Below, in pieces: positions 12,701 to 24,700 of a stretch of DNA of 64,000 nt. Numbering within the stretch: the stretch's first letter is position 1; the number at the start of each line of letters is the position of its first letter. This DNA comes from Apostichopus parvimensis (lineage: Eukaryota > Echinodermata > Holothuroidea > Aspidochirotida > Stichopodidae). Made by a program: the position numbers and the translations under genes. Location: positions 60,191 through 124,190 of the forward strand of contig KN884993.1 of NCBI GenBank assembly GCA_000934455.1, read 5' to 3'. The notes under the pieces are model-generated. The model searched no databases, was not told the origin of the DNA, and was given only the letters and a program-made list of their open reading frames with translations.

Positions 12701-15700
12701 AAACAAATCTTGATAGTAAATGGGCTCCAAGATTAGAATGCTTTTACAGGGGTAAAAGTTCCTCGTAATTGGGATCCACAAAAAGCCTTTGCGAGGGGTG
12801 TAAGCATGGTGCAGACAAGCAGTGTGAATGAAGGCGACATGCAAAGATTACCTACAAGGCAATCATCGCAGGGGTATATCCAGCCTTGCCCAAAATTAAC
12901 AGAGGACGCTGCCCTACCCGGTCCTAACTGATTCCACAAAACTCTTTGTCTGCGGATCACAACGGTACCAAGAGTCAATTACTAGTAGTAAATATANNNN
13001 NNNNNNNNNNNNNNNNNNNNNNNNNNNNNNNNNNNNNNNNNNNNNNNNNNNNNNNNNNNNNNNNNNNNNNNNNNNNNNNNNNNNNNNNNNNNNNNNCTTG
13101 ACTTGCCTTTTCTAAAGCATGTTGGGTTTTAGTTTGACTAAACTGCACAAGTAGACTCATGAACTAGTCATTCACTCAGCACGTCAGAATGCAAAGTCAC
13201 CGATTTTTCACATGACTGTGACTTTAATTCGGGGATCGTTCAAAAGTACCACATCGCTGACATTTGGACCGTTATGACAGCGCCCTCTGTTGAGATGCTT
13301 GAGATGAAGTCTTTTATAAAAACGGGAATAACCATCAGGAGTGCAATATCGTAAGTCGGGAAGGTAAAGATAGAAGAAGCATCATTATTATTATATATAA
13401 AACAAAATCATCATACTATGAAAGTGGAGAGCTATCGTGCAATGTGGTGCAGTTTTCAAAATTGAGAGGAATATGAACAAACTATACCCACAAAGTGCAA
13501 GAAGAGAGTTCTATTTATAGTGTTGTAAAATTGCAAAGCCAAAGTTTGAAATTTACTGATGCTATGTTTTCCAATAAGGTCTCCCGCTTACTTCACTTTA
13601 TCATCACAAATATGAATGTCTTCTAGCGATGCATATGCAGAAAGCCCAATGAATATTCATGACTGGTAAAGGTGACATGGTGTTTATTAGCATGTGAACA
13701 TTCTAAATGGTCTTGGCTTCAAACTTTCACAACTACTACTTTGGAAAACTTCATTTCATGCACTTCCAATGACATACCATGAAGGCATACTCACAGAAAG
13801 GGCTATAAACCCAAGGCACAGATGGCAAATTGCTGTGACGATACACTCGATATTTACCTCCTCAATGATCCTGTATTTGTTCCCAACCCAAATAACCCCT
13901 CCAAGTTTATGAAGCTTTTATTTAAAACACCGGCAGTCCTTTGAATCGTGTAATTGATCTTTACACAATCCAAAATTTGGAATTCATGAAGCAATATTAA
14001 AGATGGGAGACGAAGGCCGCTCTGACAGGCTTTCAATGGACGTGGGCATACAATGAACAATGCAGGCATGCCCTTAATATCTAGCATGCTGTGAACCTTG
14101 TATGCAATCTTGGCATGCACTTTGAAACTGCACCCAATGCTCCGTTGCCCTGGTAACATTGTATATATACTCCCTTCCAATTGGTCATTCATCCAGAAAG
14201 GTTGCTAGCATGCTTTGTTACCATGCAGTAAGTGCCATGCATATACAACTATACCAGATTTAAGTATTTTATAAAAATCCTCCTGTTTCATCCTTTAAAG
14301 TGGAATGAAAGAATGTTGACTCATCCTATGTAAAACTATTTTTACTTTAATTTATTTGATTCTGTAACAAGTCCCAAATCCATATTTTGATGTGCAGTTT
14401 AATTCAGCAATTGACATTAAAGTGAGTTCAGAGATCTTCTACAACAACTACACAGTCCTCGGTCCGGCCAGGGTGACCAATTATCTACGGAGGGGTTAGT
14501 CTTCTGATTGGAGATACTAAACTCATTCAGTTAAAAAATTATTAATACCAAGGGTAGAACTTGATAAATTCAGAGTTGCTCTACCAAAAGTCCAACTTTA
14601 AGCTTACCCCATCCTGCCATCTCATGATTTAATGAGTTTTCTCATGATTCTCATGATTTCTCATTTGATATGGTCTCTTTGACTTTACGGGAGGAAGAAA
14701 CCACTGCCAAAGGAAACCCAAAGTATTATCTATTGGTGTCAAACCTTAGGGCAACACTTATCATTCTGAGGTTATTTGAGACTTATAGATCTTACCAGAA
14801 AGATTCCCATATGAAAGTAAACTTGAATGAGATTACAGTTTGGTAAATAAATACCAAAAGGTTTTACGACCCAAGGCCAAAACTTTATACCAACTTACAA
14901 GTTTGTGGATAAACCTTTTTAAAATTACTTACATTCCCGGTCATGCCCACTGAGTATGTTTGTGTCACCTGGATTATTTAGGATGCAGCTACATCTCGAG
15001 TCTCTACCTACGACGGCTCTCGCTGGCTATCACAATGCAAGAGCGCCCCCAATGGTTTATAATTAATTACCGTCAACCATCGACAAACTCACGGGGACAA
15101 TATTGCTGGAGTCGGAATGATCTATCCCACCGTGCTAGATAAATGCCATGCTCTTTATGATAAACCTACATCGACATGGAAGGGTGATGGAGGATGTGGG
15201 GGGGGGGGACGGGTTGGGAGGGGGTTGGTTAGGGTTATTTATCATGCCACGGACGCCTACCAGAGGGTACAATGGTATCGGAACCATGCAATGATCCATT
15301 ACTGGATGATTTGGCCACCTTGGTGTGCCCATTGAGCCATGAGCCAAATAGGGTTTTCAGCAGCGGGGACGATGGAGGTGGCGTAACTCTGAGAGACGAC
15401 ATGTTAGGAGAAGAAGATGGGAACAAAGATGGGAACAAAGATAATCATCTCTCTTGTCACTCATATTTCACCCCAACTCTTTTTCTTTCCTGTTTATTTC
15501 CTTTTTTCTTTCTTTATTAGTGTCATTATTTTTTATTTTTTTTATTTTTATTTTTAGATAGAAAACTGAATACTAAATCATGGAAGCAGCAGCAGGGTTG
15601 TTAACTTTGGTTTAATACTAAACAAATATCCATAATAATGATTATAATTGCAATTATTGTCAAGATTGACCTTCTTAATAGGTAAACTATTTTGACGTAT

Positions 15701-18700
15701 CTGCTGAAGGACTTCCAACGAAGGAATGCGGAATATATTCTTGTTTGGATGCTGAAGATAGTTTGAACCTCGCAGAGCAAGCTAACTTGGTAGGGAAAGC
15801 TAACTTGGTAGAGAAAGCATACTTTGTAGAAAAAGCATACTTGGTATGGAAAGCATACTTGGTATAGAAAGCATACTTGGTAGAGAAAGCATACTTGGTT
15901 AGAGAAAGCATACTTGGTAGAGGAAAGCATACTTGGTAGTAAAAGCATACTTGGTACTAACTTGACATTTTGGAATAATCAATACTTGGCTGCTTTTCAG
16001 GTTACGTTAACGTTTCCAGACCGTAACCTGATGATGGCTCTGCTGCTGGTTGCTATGGTGACACAAAATGCTTGGAATCGATCTTATTAATGACGACAAA
16101 TGTTACGCCAATGAATTTCATGGAATGAAACTGAAAATGAGCCATAAATGTCTTGCTGTTTACCCTGCCCCCCTCCCCTCCCCCACCCTGCTAACATAAA
16201 TAAGGATGGTCCCCAGATCCATGCAAACTTCAAACAACAAGCTATGGAAACCATGGAAACATTTCCTTTTTCTAAGAATCAGATGTGCAAACATAATCAA
16301 ACAAGTATATCAGACAATGGAAGCTCAATGACACATTTGCATTTGCCGGGTGATCGTAAGAAAAAAAATTGAACGAGACGTTTCTTCGTGATAATGCTGC
16401 GCGGATGATATGTGAGTTAATGGGTGAGAGAGAGCAAAGTCACAACAATAAATGTTCTTTCAATGTTAAAGAAAAGCGTCACCACAAATTGGAGCATTAA
16501 TGTTTGCTTTACATTTCCCATTGAGCAAACTTTGAACACAGATGTAGTCCATGCGAGAGAGTGGGTTAAAAAAAACCCGAGTTAATAATTCCCATTTTTT
16601 TTTTTTTCATTTTTTTCTTGCAACCCCAGACTAAGAGAGTGGTAAAAAAAGGAAAGCAATAAAAAAAATTTCAAAAAGACACAGAGAGAAGCCAGGATTG
16701 GGATTTGAGTGGAACTCACTTTTCTTCTACAACTGTTTGATTGCCCCTAGTTTCTTCCACAATAATCTTCTCGTCCTCGGCAAGGTATACATGAGGCCCT
16801 TCGGGGGGGTTAGCTGCGCCACAAGAGAGGAGCAAAAACAGAAAAAAAAAGGGAAAAAAGTAATAAACAGAAAAGAATGTATAGAAACAGAATGCGCTAC
16901 CCATGAGTATAACAGACAAACATACCAAATTTACAATTTACACCCACGATGCACTGAGAACGCAACCTAAACCATGACCCTATCGATTCCAACTGAATAT
17001 TTGGGCTAGGGCTTTTTTAATATGCATTTCAGCAGATATGGGGAGCCACCTGATACAAAACCATTTGAAAGCTTGGAATAGAATTAATTCGTTTTATTAG
17101 TAAAACAAGAACGTATCATTAGTTTTCAGTTAATTCCCATAAATTTCTGTTATTTTTCTAAATACAAATATTCAGCACGATTTTTGTTTCTGCAAACCTG
17201 AACGAATAAACAAAATGAAATTTCACAGACGTCAATCAATCAACAACTTTTATATCACCATTTTTTTTTTTTGACACAATTTTACATACAGAACGATGAA
17301 ACCGAAAATTAAAAGATCATAATTTGGTTCAAGATATTGCTAAACTGGATATCAAGCCATGACTTTGTCATCTATAACATTTATATCAAAACTTAAAATA
17401 CTGAAGGACTGAAATCTGCACAGAAATCTGCTCCAAAAGGGTAGGGGCAGGAATAAGGAAGGTTTTTTTTTTGTCCTTTTTTCCCTTTTTTCCCTTTTTA
17501 ACTTTCTCAGCATTATGTGGGAAATAATATTGTTATTGTTTACTGTTCTTGTTGTTGTTTTTGTTATTGTAGTTTTAAGGAGAAAATCTTGTTTCTTGTC
17601 CGGTAAAATTTGCCATGTTTTGAATCATCAGTGAAAGAGATCCAGTCTCCAAAGTGACACAAATGTTTAATTTGTCCGTTTTTGCTTCACATTACATCGT
17701 AGCACAGTTTATGTATCATATCTTACAATCATTTCACATTTTTTCAAACCAAGCTCCTCCCCCCATCTCGCCACCCCTCCCCACGCCCACCCTTTCATGC
17801 CGATTTAGATGGCTGCAATGCCTTTCAAAAGAGCAAAGGTCTTTTAACATTTGCTTCACACAAGATAGTTCAATGGCTTTGACACACTCTTGTCCTATGT
17901 ACCAGGCATAAAATATCTGTCCATGTAAGAAAATAACATTAGATAAAAAAGAGAGAATTTGCAGTAGAGTTAATTAGATGATTCGTTGTTAATTAGCAGC
18001 AATTCCAAGGCATGAAAGCAAGCTGACTGAAAGGAAGTATCAAAACCTTTCCCACAAGCAGAAAGCCAGTTGGCTTTGTGATTCCTTGCCATACAATTTT
18101 CTCAAAATTCCACATAACTATCTGAATAATGTAGAGCAAGTAAGTTAAAGTTGTCCAAGAATTAAGTGAGAACCAGAAAAGATCAGAGATTTCCAGCTCT
18201 TTATTTGTAGCATTCCCTTGTGGGAATCGACCATTTCATACACTGTCAAATATTTTCACAACCTACTGCCAAATCAAATGTCATCGAGTATAAGTCACAG
18301 AGAAAATGACCTCTTGAGCCAACTCCCCTCCCCCCCCCCCCCATTTGAGGTAACCTATTGAGGCTCAGAGGGTGATAATTGATTGAGGGCCTGCTTGAGT
18401 GTGTATAAAACAAGACTACCAACTCTTTGAAGCAGATTTCATTCCTTGAAGACTGTATGTTTTGTTGAAGATCTAAAGAGCCCCTTTACAAAACTAAACT
18501 GAACTGAATTTGACCAAACTATGTTCAACAAAAGAAATTATAGCCTTGAGAGAATTCACAGATTAATTGTAGCTTTTTATTTTGCGAGTTTTCAGACTTT
18601 GACCACTGTTAACCCCAAATGAACATTGAACTTCACATACAACAATAGAGTTCTTGAACTCAATGAGAAGGATCCACATACCAAGTATGAAGTTAATCTC

Positions 18701-21700
18701 CCATGAAATTTTTGAGTTGCCTTGTTAACAAGCAAGTGTCACATTCAAACTCGCACACACGCCATCACCATTGCATAGATCCCTTCTGCCTCTGGCAAGG
18801 AATCAAAATCTGTTACTTTCTAGACCCCATCAAGAAATTAATAAGATTCCATCATTAATTTCAGAAAGCTTTGATGATGTAATCAAGGAATAACAGCTAA
18901 ACAAGCTTAGTAACCTATAGATACACATCATTTTCATTTAAATGCAATCCTTTCTTGCCAAAAAAAAAATTCCACTGTCCACCACCGGATATGGTACTCT
19001 ATATAGTCCGCCTCTGCAATGTCCCCCCCCCCCCCAAAAAAATAAACCTCACCCCGAAAAAAAGAAAAATCCTAATTGCATTTGAATTTTCTAATTGCTT
19101 AACCATGTCAGAGAGATTCTCACTGCTTCCACAGAGAAAACAATTATTGATTTCCTCCAAGAAATTTAAGAGAAATGGAAAAAAAAGAAGAAAAAAATAG
19201 CTGCTTTTGAGATTTATTTGCAGCAAACTTACCTGTCTCTGCAACATTAATGAAACTCTCGTTACCTGTGGCTAATTAGTACTTGAAGGTAACCAGCATT
19301 ATTTTATAATTTAACAATTTTCATAAGTACTTTCTAGTTCAAATATTAAAAGGGTTGTTCAAATTAGAAAATACAATGCCTCAGTGTGGCTTAAGCCATT
19401 GTGTTAGCAGAACACAGGTGACCATTCTTCTCACTTTCTGCTTTGCTTGCCAGCATATTTTTGGGTTATGTACTGATGACTTTAATATTAGACACCATTT
19501 CATATCTGTTAACTTTATTGAAATACTGCCCTCTACTTGGGTTCTACCAAACCTATAAAAAGTATTTACAGTGCAACTTTAAACCCCAACATGGGAACTT
19601 ATTCTTTTCCTTTTTCTGTGGTACTACATTCTAAGAAGTTGATTTTCAAGAAACCTGAACATGACAAACTTCTCAAGACGTCTGTGATATCTTGAAAAAC
19701 TGTGTTTTTTTTTTTTTAATTTAAGTATGTTTTAAAATGAGACAAGTTTCAACATGGCCATGCATCCTCCTCCCCTCTCCATGGTGTTCCTCCCCCCCCC
19801 CCACCCCATCGGTTCCCCTCACCCGACATTAGTAACAAATAAATGAATACAATTTTCATACCAACTATGTAGTCACCCATTTTATCAGAAAGGTCAGAGT
19901 TCTAGAAACTCTATTAACATTGTCCTTTATTGCCATTCCTCCACTTTCTTTTGATCCAAACATCCACACTTAATGATTTCATCAATGCCACCCAATCATA
20001 ATTTTTCATATCTTTGAATTCATGATGATTCATATCTTTGAATCATGATCATTCATATCTTGGAATCCATGACCAAAAAACTTTTATTCAAGCCATGAAG
20101 TATGATTCGTCAAGAACTATTCATCACATAAAAACAAAGCGTATAGATAACCATTTACCTTATATATGTATGGCTGTAATAGGTTTAGAACTTAACATAA
20201 AGATAGACCAAAAAAATATGTAGCAACCATCTCCTGAAGTCTTGCCCTCAAAAAACTCTGCCTTTTTTTCTTTTAATATTTTTTTTATGATGTTCACAAG
20301 GAGTGTCGCAGTTAACATTAGCCGCAACACTAGATCTGCAACAAACAAAAGCATTATCACTTTCTAATGCCTGAAAAGAAAGCATCGATACACGAAAGGA
20401 AATTAAAAAAAACTCTTTTAATGTTCAGCCAATAATCAATGCCGACTATCGAGCTTGCAAAAGTAGCGAATGAAATGGAATAATAATTGCATTATGTCGC
20501 AGAACAATAGCGCACCACAAAGGAAAGAAGTAGGAGTAGAATACCTTTGAAATTCTCAAGAGCTGGCTGATACACGCAAACGCCATTTTTCGTTTTGATA
20601 GATTAGGCTATGAAAATGTACCTTCTACGAGCACTGGAATGAACAAGAGTCTTTTGCACTTTTATAGCAACCTGGGCTGCTGGGCGTGTGTTACATGAAT
20701 GAAATGAGGCGCAAATGGATCATAGGTCGCGATCATATCAAACACATAATGTAACATGAGAGAGAAATAGTATTAAACAGAACACACAGAAGTGGATTTT
20801 AGGTCAAGCTGTATTTTTGTGTTGGGTTGTGATTTTGTGTCATTCAGGCCAAACCATTTAATAATTACACTTAATATTTTAAAATAGTAAATAGCTCTCA
20901 ATCTAACTAAGGGATCTATCTTTGTGGTTAAAACCAGAAGAGTACACTTCACATGCTGTTTAACAGTGTCTTCGGATACCAAAAAGGTAATATTGTCGTT
21001 ATTAGTGTTATACATATTTTCATAAGGCAACCCTTTGAAGTTTCTGCCTGGTTTAATCATTCCTGTTGCGATGTGGGTGTACCAAACTAACAGGTATTCT
21101 GTAACAGTCACATCAACTTTCATGTAAACACTCTGTAGTGATTACACCAGAACAGATTGCAGCATCAATCAATGCTAAATGGAGTTTGAATATATTTGGG
21201 GGCTGTCTGTGTGCTTTTGTTTTGCTATCTGACCGAGGACTTGAACAAAAGAATTCCAGGTCCTCGGCTGTGATTTCTAAAGAATCACCACGTCCTCGGA
21301 AGAATTCTATTGTATGGGGTATTGTTAAGGTTAGGGTACGTGGATTTGAACAATGGAAAATACAATGGGGTCCTCGGTCTGAATGTAATACAAACATGTG
21401 TGTGTGTGTATGTGTGTAAGTCAGAGAATAGGAAACATTTCCATGAGTAGTGAGCCTTATACTTTGATGAGGCCTGCCTGACCATACCTCTCCATCAAGG
21501 GGGAGGGGGGAGGGAGGGCATTGTGTATTATCATGGTTACACAATAGACTACAAACTTTGCATATATAATAATCACCAGGTGGCTCTCAGCAGTGAAAAC
21601 CCATTAGACATTTATAGCACACCTTCATGAAGTTTATCACTGGTGGCTAAAACATGGCAATCTGACAGTGTTAGCCTGTGAAAATGTTGTATGTGGTCTA

Positions 21701-24700
21701 AACTGATCCAACGTTTTCTTGGTCCACAAAATGCTTTAAATGATGTAAAGAGTCCAATGAAACGTATATTTTAAGGCTGCATGATACTTCAGTTCAACAT
21801 CCATACCTAACTAGAGACATTGCCATAATGTTACATGGGTATATATAGGAATATATGTGATTTTCCAAAACACCAATCAAAAGTTCACAATTCTGCAGTC
21901 ACATGGTCACAGGTTTGATTTTAGATTTCTCCCCACCCCTCCACCCCCCTCTCTGAAGCCTCCACCACCCATTAACATCAAAAAAGCTTATCCAGCACTG
22001 TATCGTTGTCTATTGGCGACATGCAATTAGTTTGCAATCTGACATCGAAAGTGAGATCATCATTGCTGCCTGCTGTTGTTTATAACTAATCTCTAATTTG
22101 GGTAAACAATGATACCCACTTGATTTTTCTTCTTTGTCTATTATCAAGCCATCGAAACAGAAAACAAAGGACAGGATTTAATAAAAAAGGTTGCATAAAG
22201 GACAGTGAAACACTGATAGATGGAAACAACACACCCGAATCTAAAACAGGCTGAAGGCACAAAAATATACCATGCATAACTCTCAACATGGACTCTGGGG
22301 GGAATTTTGAGGGGGACTGATGGCTTCTGATTTTGAGGAGCACTAGAGAACCAGTCAAGTTGATTTTCCTTAATTAAATTTGCCCGAGTAAAACAACAGA
22401 GCAGCCTTGACAATCTAAGACTTGAAATCTAAACAAACACAAAGTGACACACTCCACTTTGGTCCTGAAAACCTGTTATCTGATTAAAAAAAAACGGAAC
22501 CAGAAGTTACTGACATTATCAAATTAAACCTGACATCAAATGGCATGTTTGTTTTGTATCCAAGGGATAGTATGCGAAGTCGCATATCTCTTCATGTTTG
22601 ATAAGTCTCAGGTCAGCAATAGGTCCTTTTGAAATTTCTTGTAGTTCATTTTTTTTTTTTTACCTTCTTTTCTTTGCAAAACCACCCCTTAAAAGAAAGG
22701 CAGAGAGAGGAAAGGGATTAGGGGAAGGGATTAGGGGAAGGGATTAGGGGAAGGGTTATGGGGAAGGGATTAGGGTAAGGATTAGGGGAAGGGAAGAGTT
22801 TAGGGGAAGGGATCAGGGGAAGAGTTTAGGGAAGGGTTCAGGGAAAGGGTTTAAGGGAAGGGTTTAGGGGAATGGTTTAGAGGAATGGTTTAGGGGAAGG
22901 GTTTAGGGGAAGGGTTTAGGGGAAGGGATTAGGGGAATGTTTTAGGGGAAGGGTTAAGGGGGAGGGTTTAGGGGAAGGGATTTGGGGAGGGTTTAGGGGA
23001 AGGGGAGGGTTTAGGGGAAGGGGAGAGTTTAGGGGAAGGGAAGTCTGTAGGAGAAGGGAAGGGTTTAGGGGAAGGGAAGGGTTTAGGGGAAGGGAAAGGT
23101 TTAGGGGAAGGGAAACGTTTAGGTGAAAGGAAGGGTTTAGAGGAGTGGGGAATGGAAGGAAGGGCTGCAGCCATTTTAAAAATAAAGGATCTGATCATCA
23201 GTGTAATGTTACTTCCTTACAGCCGGTGACAAAGTTAATGGCACAAAAGAGTAGGCACTGCTTTAACTTGTTTAACTTTAATCTAAGCAAAATGGAAACA
23301 GCTCTTTGCAGACATAAGTAGTTTAATATTGACAGTAGCTTTTGTCATGTTTAGTATTTGATTACTTTCACAATCTATTACAATATCTTTTATCAGCATT
23401 GACTGCTCAGGTTAGACTGTGTGTGCATGAGGTACACTCAACAAAGTCACACAAGTTTTGGAAGTCTCCCTAGACTCAAGCTCAAAGAGAATGAAATGAA
23501 AAACCAATTGTTCTATCACATTGTGATGAAGGTTAAAAAATAATGGAAAGACTTCAAAGGCTGGTTTAGTATCTGTAAATTTGTAGTCTCTAAAAGCCCA
23601 ACAGTTCTAAGGACAGGTTATGTTCGATGAGAATATCTATATATATATATTAGTCTGTTCAAAGTATCTCTTTCGAAATCCGGCTTTAGGAATCACAAAT
23701 GACTTTGAGTTGGTTAGAATCATGTTTGATCTCTAGAGAGTAAGGCAAATATGTCACTAAAACAGAACTAGTATTGTTCGATACAGGTGACAAACGCCTA
23801 CAGTGGAATTACGACCTTCCTTACCGGTTTCGAACCTCTGGACATTCTAATGGTTAGGGTGTCCGAATTATAAGCATGAGGCCAGAGTTCTGGATTTTCC
23901 AACTCACTACGATTTCAATTATATATATATAATATATATATATATATATTAACTTACAACTGGTTCAACTAAAAGTAATATTAAAATCAATAAATTTTTT
24001 TAACTTGAAGAGAAAGTTGGATAAAATAGGCAGTTAGTTTGACTTTGCCCTGTTAGATCTACAGAGGATTAAACTACAATAGGGTTAACTTTTAGCTATA
24101 TTTATATATATATATATATATCTATATATATATGAACTATCTAGGTTTTAGCATAATCATGTTAGCAGTCGCTTTTCTGGCGGTGAAGAGCATTCTAAAA
24201 AAAATTTAACAGGAAATAAAACTATTAATGGACAAAGCTAGAGGAAAGGAGTACCACAGTAAGGGAAGCAGCTAGAAATATATGCTATCCATTTACAGGA
24301 TGGAACTATCTATGGAGTACCCATTGTGGGGGGATATTACAGCAGATGTACCACCCCAAGAGTAACCCAAGAAGTGCATACAACTTGAGCAGCTCCATCT
24401 AGAGATGGTGAACAGTGAGAGGATAAGGAGACGGCAAGATCTGGGCGAGAAACGATTCTCTGAGCGGTTGTCATTCAAAAGCAAGCAAACATGTAAGAGG
24501 TGCACAGACACAGATTACTTGACCAACATGATCCTAAAATTTTACAATGGTTTAAACCAGGGGTGGGCAACCTCTTTGAATGAATGGGCCAGCTATAAAG
24601 AGTGAAAAATTGACTGGGTAGCACCTTACCAACAACCTGCTGTAGATTTCAAACCTTTGATTCCGAGGACTTTTAAGCAATAGGTGTGTGTACTTAATCT

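Larger units (their letters stand above)
9742..16719 (-). other. PIX intron 12 (6.98 kb)
   Basis: Holds an N gap (12,997-13,096), the tandem array at 15.8 kb, an X-box-like site at 16.05 kb and long T/A runs near 9.5 and 16.6 kb. I see no supported coding exon. Vertebrate PIX genes have alternative C-terminal exons in this part of the gene, but I could not identify one here. Confidence 0.8.

Noticed and set aside
12207-12713. 168-codon open frame on the plus strand, the longest in the window
   Set aside because: Composition is that of AT-rich intron with C-rich tracts, no family resemblance, no splice-linked partner, and it lies inside PIX intron 12.
22705-23140. Interstitial telomere
   Set aside because: The unit is GGGTTTAGGGGAA and longer variants, not an uninterrupted TTAGGG array.
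22968-23198. Pro-Ser-Pro-Lys-Pro-Phe repeat protein
   Set aside because: It is a translation of the G-rich minisatellite; nearly any frame of it is open.
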